From CAZMXI01 sp964570205 (GTDB lineage: Bacteria > Planctomycetota > Phycisphaerae > Tepidisphaerales > Tepidisphaeraceae): a DNA stretch of 21,425 nt. Position numbers and translations under genes: made by a program. Of this stretch, positions 1 through 8,028 are shown one piece after another. Where the stretch lies: the NCBI GenBank assembly GCA_964570205.1, contig CAZMXI010000080.1, positions 1 to 21,425 of the forward strand. Direction: 5' to 3'. The notes below the pieces were generated by a model that was not told where the DNA came from, searched no databases, and saw only the letters and a program-made list of their open reading frames with translations. Within the stretch, counting starts at the first letter, position 1; each line of letters opens with the position of its first letter.

Positions 1-173
1 GCCTGGGAATTCCAAACTCCATCCGCCAGGCCGGCGTGGATGAAGCCGCCTTCATGGCCAAGGTGGACCAGCTCGCCGAGCAGGCGTTCGATGACCAGTG
101 CACCGGCGCCAACCCCCGCTATCCCCTGATCCGCGACCTCCGCGACATCTACCTCAAGGCGTTCAACGGCTGA
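1..173 (+). CDS. adhE: Bifunctional aldehyde/alcohol dehydrogenase AdhE, C-terminal end only
   Basis: Only the last 56 residues lie in the window; the reading frame starts at base 3 and ends with TGA at 171-173. They contain the C-terminal signature AFDDQCTGANPRYPLI followed by a short helix ending LKAFNG. This block is characteristic of the iron-dependent alcohol dehydrogenase half of AdhE, the fermentative enzyme that reduces acetyl-CoA to acetaldehyde and then ethanol. E. coli AdhE carries an extra charged tail after this point; here the protein stops at the core, as in many other AdhE proteins. The catalytic parts are outside the window, so a stand-alone iron alcohol dehydrogenase cannot be fully excluded, but the DDQCTGANPRYPL block strongly favours AdhE. 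A strong terminator follows 29 bases after the stop. Confidence 0.85.
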   Translation, partial: LGIPNSIRQAGVDEAAFMAKVDQLAEQAFDDQCTGANPRYPLIRDLRDIYLKAFNG

Positions 174-202
174 TCGAAGCAGCAGTCCGTCCTCCTCCCT
201 TG

Positions 203-243
203 TGCGGGGTCCGTCACCCACCGGACCCCGCATCTTTCTTCTT
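203..243 (+). terminator. Rho-independent terminator of adhE
   Basis: A perfect 11-bp inverted repeat (TGCGGGGTCCG at 203-213 and CGGACCCCGCA at 222-232) encloses an 8-base loop and is followed by the T-rich stretch TCTTTCTTCTT (233-243). It lies between the adhE stop and the convergent stop of the rod protein. On the minus strand the same stem has no T-tract, so it should act mainly on adhE transcripts. Confidence 0.8.
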
Positions 244-268
244 GCCGCCACGCACCGCCCCCCAAACC

Positions 269-3250
269 TCATTCGCCCGCCGACTCATTCCCCTTCGCTG
301 TCACGGCATCCCCATCGCCCGACCTCGCCGGATGCGCCCGGCCGCCAACCTGGCGGTCCACGAACAGCCCCTGCGCGAAGCTCTCCAGCAGCCGATCCGG
401 CAAATCAACCCGGGCACTCTCCCGCGACTCCATGAACAGCTCGGCCACCCAGTTCGCACGCAGCAGGTCCGAGCTCAGCTTCCGGCCGGCTGACTCCGCC
501 CGCGAGCGATCCGCAAGCCACCGCTCGTGGAATCGCAGGTAATACGCCAGCGTCAGCCCGAAGCCCCCCGCGATGATGACCAGCGGGAGGATCGTCTGCC
601 ACGAAGGCGCTGCCTGGAAGATCATCCGCACAACCACCAGCACCAGCAGCGCCCCCAGCCCGCCAAGGACCCCCATACACACCCACTGGATCATCTTGCG
701 CCGCTCCTCCGCCTCGGGCGCGATGGGCATCTCCTTCTGCTGCTCGATCAGGCCCAGCATCTTCGTCACCAGCTCGCGCCGGTTGCCCACGCGGGCGGCC
801 TGATCCACCTGCTTGGCCCGCGCATCCAGGGATTGCTCACGCTCGGTGATCTCGCGGTTGCGCGACTGGTAATCGGCCTCCAGAGCCTCCATCCGCTGCT
901 GGTGCCGCTTCTCCAGTTCCGCCTCACGCCGCGATAGGCTCTCCCGCGTCGCCTGCCCCTCAGACTCGATCAGCGCCACCCTCTGCCGGCACGTCTCATC
1001 CAGCTCCTGCTTGCGCCGGTCCAACTCCTCAGCGCGGGCCTGGCACGCCACCTCGCGCCCTGCTACCCGCTGCTCGGCCTGCGCCTTCAGCTCCTCGCCC
1101 CGGCGATTCAGCTCCCGGTCCCTGGCCTTGAACTCCGCCTCCAGTGCCGCCGCCCGCTGCGCAAAACGCCCTTCCAGCTCCGCCTCCCGCTCATCCAGCT
1201 CATGGCCGCGCCGCTGGCACGCCGCCTCCCGTGCCTCCACGCGCTGCTCGGCCTGCTGCGCGAATTCCTCGGCCAGCCGGTCCAGCTCCTGACGCTTCAC
1301 CTCGTATTCGCTCGTCAACGCTGCGGCGCGCTGCTCATACCGCTGCTCCAGCTCCTCCTCCCGTCGCTGCAATGCCTGCGCCCGCAACTCCAGCTCGGCG
1401 CTGATCCCCGCCATCCTCTGCTCGGCCTGCTGCCGCAATTCCGCTCCCCGCCGTTCCAGGTCCTTCTCGCGGAGCTGGTGATCGGCCTCCAGCACCGCCA
1501 CCCGCTGCTCATAGCGCTTCCCAAGCTCCTGTTCGCGCCGACCCAGATCCTGGTGCTTCACCTGGTAATCGGCTTCCATCGCCTGCGCCTGCTGATCGTA
1601 TCGTTTCACCAATTCCTGTTCACGCTGACCCAGCTCCTGCTTCCTGGCCTGGTATTCCGCCTCCAATGCCTGAACCTGCTGCTCATATCGCTTCACCAAC
1701 TCCTGCTCACGCCGGCCAAGCTCCTGCTTCTTCGCCTGATCGTCCGCCGCCAGCGCCTCAACCTGCTGCTGATACCGGCTGCTCCGCTCCTCCTCGCGCT
1801 GGGCCAGGTCCTTTTCCTTGGCCTGATAGGCAACCTCCAGCGCCTGCGATCGCTCCTGATATCGCGTGGCCAGCTCCTGCTCACGCTGATCCAGCTCCCG
1901 CTTCCTCGCCTGGAAATCCGCCTCCATCGCCTGCGCCCGCTGCTCGTGGCGATTCGCCAACTCCTGCTCACGCCGGCCAAGGCCCTGCTGCCTGGCCTCA
2001 TGCTCCGCCGCCAGCGCGGCCGCCTGCTGCTCCTGGCGCTCGGCCGCCTCTTCCTCGCGCCCGGCCAGGTCCTTCTCCTTCGCCTGGTGGCTGGCCTCCA
2101 GCGCCTGAGCCTGCTGCTCATATCGCTTGACCAGCTCCTGCTCGCGCCGATCCATATCCTGCTTCTTCGCCTGATAGTCCGCCTCCAGCGCTTCGATCTG
2201 CTCCTCAACCCGCTGTTTCAACGACTCCTCGCGCTGGGCAAAGGCGTCGTTTCGTCCCTGATAGTCGGCCTCCATCGCTTGAACGCGCTGATCATATCGC
2301 GCCTGCAGTTCCTGCTCCCGGCGCTCGAAGTCCCTCCGCCGAGACTCTGACTCCGCCTCCAGCAACTCGATCCGCTGCCGCTGCCGCTTCTCCAGCTCCG
2401 CCTCGAATTCATCCAGCTTCTGTTTCCGCGCTGCGTGCTCGGCGTCGATCGCCTGCAACTTCGCCTCCGCCTCTTCCTCCAGCTCGGCCGCGCGGGCCTC
2501 CAGCTCGTTCCGCCGGCTTTCCAGAAGCCCGTCGGCCGCCTTCGACTGCTCCTCCGCCTGCCGCTCCAGCGCCGCCTCCCGTGATTCCAGCGCCTTGACC
2601 CGCGCCTGATGCTCCGCCTCCAGCGTCGCCGCCCGCTGCGTGTGCTGCTCTTCCAGATCCGCCGTGCGCTGCTGGTAGCGCAACTCGAATTCCCCCACTT
2701 TCGCATCGATCACCTTCTGCGTGTCCTGCGTCTGCGCTGCCGCCATCCGGCTGAGCTGCGCCGCCTGCGTCGTCAGGTCGCTCAGCGCACGCTCGTAATA
2801 CCGGATCCCCTCTTTCTGCTGGTCGTTCAGGTGCTCGTTGAGCACTTCCGGCTTCCGCGTGAACGTAAAGTGCCGCCCCAGCGTGTCGATCATCTTCCCC
2901 ACGTGATCCGCGAACCGCTCCGGCGGCATATGGCTCGGGCCCACGATCTCGATCGTGGCGAGTATCTCGTCGGTGGTGTATTCGATCTTCTCCCTGTGGT
3001 CCATGCCGACGGTGATCTGCCGACAGTACAGGAAGGGCCGTTCGCCCAGAAAATCCGCCAGCTTCTTGATCGGAAACTGCGTCGCCAGCACCCTCGCGGC
3101 GATGTTCTCCAGCCGGACGTGCGCCTCCTGAAGATTCGTGTGAATGACGAGTTGCCGGACAATATTGCCTTCGTAAACCTCGCTGACCGCCGTGACGAAT
3201 TTCTCCAGCAGTTCCCGGCCGCCCTCGTGCCGCAAGTACAGCGTTGCCAT
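269..3250 (-). CDS. Long 29-residue-repeat helical rod protein with C-terminal membrane hairpin
   Basis: A 993-residue protein of no family I recognise. Residues 1-187 form a mixed alpha/beta N-terminal region starting MATLYLRHEGG. Residues 188-825 are 22 consecutive 29-residue repeats with a consensus like RREQEL..RYEQR..ALEADYQA and no gaps. Residues about 855-877 and 886-905 are two hydrophobic membrane segments, followed by an 88-residue polar tail. Both ends of the membrane hairpin should therefore be on the same, probably cytoplasmic, side. The start at 3250 is chosen because GGAGGG lies about 9 bases upstream and a good promoter (3293-3320) lies between it and the alternative upstream start at 3325. 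Three Cys residues cluster in repeats 17, 19 and 20. A structural or scaffolding role is plausible; no enzymatic motif is visible. The gene appears to be monocistronic. Confidence 0.85.
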   Translation of the reverse strand: MATLYLRHEGGRELLEKFVTAVSEVYEGNIVRQLVIHTNLQEAHVRLENIAARVLATQFPIKKLADFLGERPFLYCRQITVGMDHREKIEYTTDEILATIEIVGPSHMPPERFADHVGKMIDTLGRHFTFTRKPEVLNEHLNDQQKEGIRYYERALSDLTTQAAQLSRMAAAQTQDTQKVIDAKVGEFELRYQQRTADLEEQHTQRAATLEAEHQARVKALESREAALERQAEEQSKAADGLLESRRNELEARAAELEEEAEAKLQAIDAEHAARKQKLDEFEAELEKRQRQRIELLEAESESRRRDFERREQELQARYDQRVQAMEADYQGRNDAFAQREESLKQRVEEQIEALEADYQAKKQDMDRREQELVKRYEQQAQALEASHQAKEKDLAGREEEAAERQEQQAAALAAEHEARQQGLGRREQELANRHEQRAQAMEADFQARKRELDQREQELATRYQERSQALEVAYQAKEKDLAQREEERSSRYQQQVEALAADDQAKKQELGRREQELVKRYEQQVQALEAEYQARKQELGQREQELVKRYDQQAQAMEADYQVKHQDLGRREQELGKRYEQRVAVLEADHQLREKDLERRGAELRQQAEQRMAGISAELELRAQALQRREEELEQRYEQRAAALTSEYEVKRQELDRLAEEFAQQAEQRVEAREAACQRRGHELDEREAELEGRFAQRAAALEAEFKARDRELNRRGEELKAQAEQRVAGREVACQARAEELDRRKQELDETCRQRVALIESEGQATRESLSRREAELEKRHQQRMEALEADYQSRNREITEREQSLDARAKQVDQAARVGNRRELVTKMLGLIEQQKEMPIAPEAEERRKMIQWVCMGVLGGLGALLVLVVVRMIFQAAPSWQTILPLVIIAGGFGLTLAYYLRFHERWLADRSRAESAGRKLSSDLLRANWVAELFMESRESARVDLPDRLLESFAQGLFVDRQVGGRAHPARSGDGDAVTAKGNESAGE
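776..2689 (-). repeat. 22 tandem 87-bp coding repeats (29 residues each)
   Basis: The rod region can be cut into 22 blocks of exactly 29 residues with no insertion or deletion. Hydrophobic positions within a block fall at about 5, 12, 16, 20, 23 and 27, giving spacings of 7, 4, 4, 3, 4 and 7. Repeats 5-16 are most alike; the first four and the last ones are more diverged. Internal stretches such as 'tgctcatatcgctt' recur at the DNA level. These are protein-coding repeats, not a CRISPR array. Confidence 0.9.
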
Positions 3251-3292
3251 GTTGACCTGCCCTCCAATGCCCGTCCGTTCAAACCGATCGCG

Positions 3293-3320
3293 ATTATCTA
3301 CCACAGATCGCCCCTGACAA
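3293..3320 (-). promoter_or_regulatory. Sigma-70-type promoter of the rod protein gene
   Basis: Read on the minus strand: TTGTCA (3320-3315), a 16-base spacer, then GATAAT (3298-3293); each hexamer matches the consensus at 5 of 6 positions. Transcription would start near 3286, giving a leader of about 36 bases that includes the GGAGGG ribosome site before the ATG at 3250. The remaining 3321-3632 stretch shows no gene or convincing structure. Confidence 0.6.
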
Positions 3321-3632
3321 GCCACCCACCCAGCTCCGTTTTCCCTCGCAAAGAGCCCACCCCCCCCGCCGAGGCTGCCCCTCTGGAAGATTGCAGCACC
3401 CCGCTATGACACAGCTCATCATTCGCCCGCGCGCCACGCCTGTTGCCGCCGCAATCCGCGACTTCACGCATCGACCAACACCTTCAACATTGATCTGGCC
3501 ACCCCGCCAACTGCATGTGCCATGGACCCGATGCGAAGTGGGATGACTGACGTGGCTGAAACAGCCGCAGATTCAGGCCGCACCGGAGGCCCTTCGCAGC
3601 ACCGTCTGTCGGATACGAGGCCTGCGGGCTCC

Positions 3633-4426
3633 TTATGCCAGCTTACTCATGATGTTCTTGAATCTCGTGCCGCTGACCGGACGTTCGGCAATCAGCTTCC
3701 CATCGTAGACAATGCTGAACACGCCATAGGGCGTCGGAAGCTCCCTTGATTCCTTGGCGCTCCTGACGTGAACCACTTTCGTCTTCAACCCCAGGGCTCG
3801 GGACGCCTCCGCAATGTCCTTCACGCACTTGGGAACCATAGGGCATTGATCGGCAGCCAGGATCGTGAGACCCTTCTTGCATCTCTTCAAGACTCGCTCT
3901 CTTTCAACGACAAGACGAGGATCGGGGGCTGCTTGCCGGAATTTCTTGACCAGCAGCTCGTAGGGCGGGATGCTCTGCACCGGTTGCATGCGGGCCCGCC
4001 GGGCGGCCAACGGCGCNNNNNNNNNNCCTTGATGAATAGTTCCCTTCCGGCCATGAAGCTGTCTTCACTGGTCACAACCGCGACCCCCCGGCACTTGTTC
4101 TTTTTCGCATCCAGAAGACAACTCTCCAGCAACAGAGCGCCCAGTCCCTTCCCTGTGTGCTCGGTATGGACCATCAGGCAATGAATAACAAGGTATCCCT
4201 CCGCCTCGACGGGCCTCCATGCATGACGGCTGGGGGCATACTCGATCATCCCGACATCGCCGAATTCGCGTGAGCGGAGCACCTTGAACCTCAGGCCCTC
4301 CGCGTAGTGCTTCCTGAGCCAATCCAACTTGCGACGACGTCCTTCGTTCCTGTCGCTCTTGTAGCGGCAGATGGCACAACCCCCGATGTTGTCGGCGTTG
4401 GTGTCGACGACCTCGTACCCTTTCAT
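3633..4426 (-). CDS. GNAT acetyltransferase with C-terminal YoaP-like domain, interrupted by assembly gap
   Basis: The N-terminal 133 residues (4426 down to 4028) begin MKGYEVVDTNADNI and contain the acetyl-CoA-binding GNAT motif HTGKGLGALLLE, followed by GVAVVTSED and ELFIK. After ten Ns the C-terminal part continues in another frame: SIPPYELLVKKF, then the TILAADQCPMVPKC block (a CxxxxxC pair) and the end at TAA 3633-3635. This order matches B. subtilis YoaP-type proteins, in which a GNAT domain is joined to a small YoaP domain, so I read it as one gene broken by missing sequence rather than two genes. The true gap length should be 2 modulo 3 for the frame to be restored. The start ATG (4426) has GGAGGA about 6 bases upstream. 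The acyl acceptor is unknown. Confidence 0.75.
4017..4026. other. Assembly gap (10 Ns)
   Basis: Ten undetermined bases inside the GNAT/YoaP gene. The sequence just to the left (about 3988-4016) is very GC-rich and encodes more residues than the family needs between the GNAT and YoaP parts, so the contig end itself may be unreliable. Confidence 0.98.
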
Positions 4427-4690
4427 CGTGATCCTCCGCTCCGTCGTGCCAGACGTGGCCGTTCAACACCTGGCGCACGCCGAGGACAATCAAACAAACT
4501 TCTCCCCAAGGACCACCGGACCAATGAGCCAACCACGGACAACGGGCAACGAACCATTCCCAAACCAATCCGCCAGCCGCACGGACCCAGTACGGATTGC
4601 CTCATCCGCGCGACCACATACGCTATTCCCGCCACGCAACACGTGCCACGCACTCCCGCCCTCGCGGCCTCGGGTCCCAATACCCATCCA

Positions 4691-5968
4691 TCACGGAAAC
4701 AACCCCTTCATCCGCGATGCCTCCACCACACGCAAGATCGCAAGCGTATACGCGGCCGTGCGATAGTCGCAGTCCGTCTCGTCGGCCTGGGCGTTCACCT
4801 CGTCAAACGTATGCTCCATCACACGTTGAAGCTCATCCTGCACCCGCTTGGCCGACCAGAAAAAGTTCTGAAGCCCCTGCACCCACTCGAAATAGCTCAC
4901 CGTCACTCCGCCCGCGTTGGCCAGAATGTCCGGCAGAATCGTCACCCCGTTCTCCCGCAGGATATCATCCGCCTCCGGCGTCACCGGGCCGTTGGCCGCC
5001 TCCACCACTGTGTGCGCCTCGATGTGCGGCGCAATATCCGCCCCAATCGTCTCTTCCATCGCCGCGGGGATCAGAACGTCACACGGGCACGTCAGCAATT
5101 CCTCATTGCTCACCGCGTCGCCCCCCGGAAAGTCCTCCAGCGTCCCATTTTCCCGGTGGTACAACTCCGCCGCCTCGATGTCGATCCCCGCATCGTCGTA
5201 AACACCCCCACTCTTAGCGCTGATCGCTATCACCGTCGCCCCTCGCTCATCCAGCAGCCTCGCCGCATGATAACCCACGTTCCCAAAGCCCTGGATCGCC
5301 ACCCGCACATCCGTGAGCTGCTTGTTCTGCGTCGCCAGGAACTTACGCAGCACATTCATGACGCCCCGCCCCGTCGCCTCCTCCCGGCCTACCGAGCCCC
5401 CCACCGACACCGGCTTGCCCGTCACCGCCCCCAACTCCTGGTGCCCCACCATCATCGAATACGTATCCAGAAACCACGCCATCACCTGCGCATCCGTCCC
5501 GGCGTCCGGCGCGGGAATGTCCTCGCTCGGCCCGATCACCGGCATGATCTCCGACGTATACCGCCGCGTCAGCCGCTCCTTCTCCGCCAACGACAGCCTC
5601 TTCGGGTCGCACACCACGCCCCCCTTGGCCCCGCCGAACGGCAGGTTCACCAGCGCGTTCTTCCAGGTCTGCAGCATCGCCAACGCCATCACCTCATCCA
5701 CCGACACCGACGTGTCATACCGAATGCCCCCCTTGAACGGCCCGCGCGCGTTGTTGTGCTGCACCCGGTACCCCGTGAACACCTGGATCCGCCCGTCATC
5801 CATCCTGATCGGGCACGACACCGTCAGCAGGCGTTTGGGCGACGACAGCACCGCCTGCCAGGTCTCATCAAGTTTCATCGTGCGGTAGACTCGGTCGAAA
5901 TACAGGTGCGCGCTCTGCCAGAACTTCGATCGCGTCTCCTGCGGCCGCAGCAGATTGGTCGGGTCCAT
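4691..5968 (-). CDS. gdhA: NAD(P)-dependent glutamate dehydrogenase
   Basis: A 425-residue Glu/Leu/Phe/Val dehydrogenase that interconverts glutamate and 2-oxoglutarate plus ammonia. Visible elements are TWKNA (substrate Lys about 103), PFGGAKGGV with the catalytic Lys at about 115, APDAGT with the catalytic Asp at about 155, GGSVGREEATGRG, the Rossmann motif GFGNVG (227-232), and the C-terminal ANAGGVTVSYFEW block. The length of about 420 fits the hexameric short type (RocG/GudB-like), which is often NAD-dependent; cofactor specificity is not settled here. The open frame extends upstream to 6322, but homology begins at MDPTNLLRPQ. GGGAGGA lies about 10 bases before this ATG. A GATAAT sequence (5980-5975) 6 bases before the ATG overlaps that ribosome site. 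It is divergent from the DUF2461 gene. Confidence 0.95.
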   Translation of the reverse strand: MDPTNLLRPQETRSKFWQSAHLYFDRVYRTMKLDETWQAVLSSPKRLLTVSCPIRMDDGRIQVFTGYRVQHNNARGPFKGGIRYDTSVSVDEVMALAMLQTWKNALVNLPFGGAKGGVVCDPKRLSLAEKERLTRRYTSEIMPVIGPSEDIPAPDAGTDAQVMAWFLDTYSMMVGHQELGAVTGKPVSVGGSVGREEATGRGVMNVLRKFLATQNKQLTDVRVAIQGFGNVGYHAARLLDERGATVIAISAKSGGVYDDAGIDIEAAELYHRENGTLEDFPGGDAVSNEELLTCPCDVLIPAAMEETIGADIAPHIEAHTVVEAANGPVTPEADDILRENGVTILPDILANAGGVTVSYFEWVQGLQNFFWSAKRVQDELQRVMEHTFDEVNAQADETDCDYRTAAYTLAILRVVEASRMKGLFP

Positions 5969-6034
5969 CCTCTGATTATCCTCCCGATCCCCCTCCCCCG
6001 CCAGCGAACACTCCACGACTCGGCCCACCTCATC

Positions 6035-6049
6035 TATACTGTCACCATG
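6035..6049 (+). promoter_or_regulatory. Leaderless-type -10 element of the DUF2461 gene
   Basis: TATACT at 6035-6040 ends 6 bases before the ATG at 6047, so transcription would begin at or next to the A of the start codon. No ribosome site precedes the ATG (ctgtcacc), and no clear -35 hexamer is seen. Both facts fit leaderless initiation. Confidence 0.5.
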
Positions 6050-6763
6050 CAAGATATGCCTCCCTTCGCCGGCTTCTCCAACAACACCCTCCGCTTCTTC
6101 GCACAGCTCAAGCGCAACAACTCCCGCGATTGGTTTACCAGGCACAAGGACGACTACGACCGCCACGTCCTCCGCCCCGCCCTCTCGTTCGTCATGGAAA
6201 TGGGTACCGCCCTGGCAAAGCTCACCCCCGGCATCGTCGCCGACGCCTCGCCCGGCGGCTCGATCTTCCGCATCCACCGCGATACGCGATTCTCGAAGGA
6301 CAAGACGCCCTACAAGACCCACCTGGGAATCATCTTCTGGCAGGCATCGGGAAAGAAACTCGAATCGCCCGGGTTCTATTTCGAACTGGACGACCGCGGC
6401 CTACGCCTCTACTACGGCTGGTATCTCTTCCCGCCCGATGTCCTCAAGGCCTATCGCCAGGCGATCGGCGATGAAGAAATGGGGACTGACCTCGTCCGCA
6501 TTGTTGCGAAGCTGCACCGGCTGGGCATCACCGTGGGCGGGCAGCACTACAAGCGGCCGCCCAAGGGCTTCGCCGACATCGCCGACGGCCGCGCCCCCCT
6601 GCTCCTGCACAACACGCTGTACACGGAAGAAAACTGCGGCAAGCCCCAGGAACTATTCAGCTCCAAGCTGGTCCGCTATTGCCAGGGCCGCTGGAAGCCC
6701 ACCCTGCCCCTGCACCGGTGGATGGCCCGCATGGCGGGCCTTCGCACCCCCGCGAAGCCATAG
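6047..6763 (+). CDS. DUF2461/TIGR02453 family protein
   Basis: A 238-residue protein beginning MQDMPPFAGFSNNTLRFF with NSRDWFTRHKDDYD, then FRIHRDTRFSKDKTPYKTH near residues 84-102 and a GFYFELD segment. These are the hallmark blocks of the DUF2461 (TIGR02453) family, whose biochemical function is not established. The length is normal for the family. The start at 6047 is chosen from family alignment and the -10 element just before it; MPPF at 6056 is an alternative. It is soluble, with no signal peptide or membrane segment. It ends 26 bases before the convergent stop of the pilin-partner gene. Confidence 0.85.
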   Translation: MQDMPPFAGFSNNTLRFFAQLKRNNSRDWFTRHKDDYDRHVLRPALSFVMEMGTALAKLTPGIVADASPGGSIFRIHRDTRFSKDKTPYKTHLGIIFWQASGKKLESPGFYFELDDRGLRLYYGWYLFPPDVLKAYRQAIGDEEMGTDLVRIVAKLHRLGITVGGQHYKRPPKGFADIADGRAPLLLHNTLYTEENCGKPQELFSSKLVRYCQGRWKPTLPLHRWMARMAGLRTPAKP

Positions 6764-6789
6764 CGGGCCCCGCCGGAAGGCCTCGCGAC

Positions 6790-7371
6790 TCACTGACCGT
6801 AGGGCCACAGCGGCAAGCCTCGTTCCTGCCTGCGTTTGAAAAGCTCCAATCCAAACTGGGCCATCTTCACGCGATCGCCGGGCGGGAGCGACTCCACGAA
6901 CTGCTTCAGCTCGACGCCACTGCTAAACTGCAATGGACCGCCTTGGCGCGCCTGGGCAGCGTAGGCCCGCAACTGCTCCTGTTCGTTGATCAGCTTGTCC
7001 AGGTGCGCCTGCCTAGCCGGCCCGGGCGGCAGGGCAAAGTGGTTGTGCATCTCAACCTGCGCCCCTGCCTTGACCCCGTTCCGCACGGCGGTGATCTGTT
7101 GTTCCCGCGTCAGTTGCCCGGCTTTGGCCGCGGCCACCAAGGCGGGCATGTTGGTCCGAAGCGTCTGAAGGTACTCCGCCTTCTGCTCGATGCTCATCCC
7201 GGCGAAATCGGCGGTGGCGGTAAACCGGGCCACTGCCACGGGGTCCGCCGTCGGCAAAGGACGGCCATTGTCCTGCGGCGCCCAGGCGATCACCGCAATG
7301 ACCGACGCAACCACGATCGTCGCAGCGCCGGAAATCAGGATGGGCTTGCGCCCCAGTCTCAGCCTCGTCAT
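6790..7371 (-). CDS. Small membrane-anchored protein following the prepilin gene
   Basis: A 193-residue protein I do not recognise. Residues about 11-30 form one hydrophobic segment (ISGAATIVVASVIAVIAW) that could be an uncleaved anchor or signal peptide. The rest is predicted to be mostly helical, polar and extracytoplasmic, with MSIEQKAEYLQTLR, LTREQQITAVRNGVKAG and a C-terminal helix ending LPLWPYGQ. The start at 7371 is preferred over the ATG at 7377 because AAGGAG lies 6 bases before 7371 and directly abuts 7377. Only 21 bases separate it from the upstream prepilin gene, so they are probably co-transcribed and functionally related, for example in a pseudopilus or surface assembly. That role is inference from position. 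Confidence 0.75.
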   Translation of the reverse strand: MTRLRLGRKPILISGAATIVVASVIAVIAWAPQDNGRPLPTADPVAVARFTATADFAGMSIEQKAEYLQTLRTNMPALVAAAKAGQLTREQQITAVRNGVKAGAQVEMHNHFALPPGPARQAHLDKLINEQEQLRAYAAQARQGGPLQFSSGVELKQFVESLPPGDRVKMAQFGLELFKRRQERGLPLWPYGQ

Positions 7372-7392
7372 GATCATCTCCTTCCACTTCTG

Positions 7393-7959
7393 TCACCTGT
7401 TCAGCGTGCCGACGTGGCCGTCGGCGAACAGGTGGTTCATCGACCCTGGGGCATCCGACTTGCCGTGAAACGCCTCGTACTCGTCAACGATCGTCACCAG
7501 TTCCGGATGCCCGAGGTTGTACGGCGACTTGCTGGTTGTGCGCGTGCCCGCGAGCAGTGCCACGAACGGGTTGTACTGGTAGCTCGATCCTTCTCGCTCG
7601 AAGTAGGTTTCGAAGCCGTCCGGAGCGCCGTCGGTGACCTTGGTGATCCGGTCGGCGCGGCAGGCGAACACCTTTGTGGCCGACCCGTTGTAGGGCGCCA
7701 GCAGCTTGACGATGGACGGCGCCGTGTTCAGCGGCGGCTGTATCGAGGGCATTGTGTTGACGGCCGGCAGCACGCCCTTCGAGTCGGACAAGTACATGGT
7801 ATAGGCCGCACCGATGTCGCGCAATTGCGCCTGGCAAGCCGTACGGTCGGCGTGGCTTCGCGCCTTGCCCATGACCGGCAGCAGAATGCCCATCAGGATG
7901 GCGATGATCCCAATGACCACCAGCAGCTCGACCAGCGTAAACCCATTGTGTCTCTTCAT
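7393..7959 (-). CDS. Type II/IV prepilin-like protein (planctomycete pseudopilin type)
   Basis: A 188-residue protein with the classic class III signal: MKRHNG|FTLVELLVVIGIIAILMGILLP, cleaved after Gly6 by prepilin peptidase, with Glu at mature position 5. The hydrophobic helix is followed by a globular domain ending NHLFADGHVGTLNR. The terminal FADGH motif is the feature that marks the large pseudopilin families of Planctomycetes, Verrucomicrobia and Lentisphaerae. GAGGA about 7 bases upstream supports the ATG at 7959. It is first in an operon with the anchored protein at 6790-7371 and divergent from a two-component system. The shared upstream region contains repeated GTCATG/CATGAC boxes, so control by that system is possible but unproven. 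No secretion ATPase or peptidase gene is nearby. Confidence 0.9.
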   Translation of the reverse strand: MKRHNGFTLVELLVVIGIIAILMGILLPVMGKARSHADRTACQAQLRDIGAAYTMYLSDSKGVLPAVNTMPSIQPPLNTAPSIVKLLAPYNGSATKVFACRADRITKVTDGAPDGFETYFEREGSSYQYNPFVALLAGTRTTSKSPYNLGHPELVTIVDEYEAFHGKSDAPGSMNHLFADGHVGTLNR

Positions 7960-8028
7960 CTATTTTCCTCGCTGCACCATTTAATCTGCCCCCCCAGGTT
8001 AACGAACGCTCGATTGGCTGTAATGTGC

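Noticed and set aside
1202..2350. 382-codon Leu/Arg-rich open frame opposite the rod gene
   Set aside because: It simply reflects the complement of the 87-bp repeats and has no start signal or domain.
776..2689. Regularly spaced repeats of about 87 bp that might suggest a CRISPR array or satellite DNA
   Set aside because: The period is exactly 29 codons in an uninterrupted reading frame and the units are diverged coding repeats without spacers.
3251..3325. Upstream in-frame start for the rod protein (25 more residues)
   Set aside because: It lies upstream of the -35 element of the best promoter and lacks a ribosome site, whereas 3250 has GGAGGG.
4500..4600. Stretch with recurring 'ggaccac/acggacaacggg' words
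   Set aside because: The similarity is short and irregular; no stable repeat unit, hairpin or coding potential could be supported.
4307..6046. Long open frame on the plus strand running into the DUF2461 gene
   Set aside because: It is antisense to glutamate dehydrogenase and Arg/His/Pro-rich, as expected of a shadow frame in GC-rich DNA; real homology begins only at 6047.
6724..6740. GGCCCGC-ATG-GCGGGCC hairpin as a terminator for DUF2461 or the pilin operon
   Set aside because: It lies inside the DUF2461 coding region and has no T-tract on either strand.
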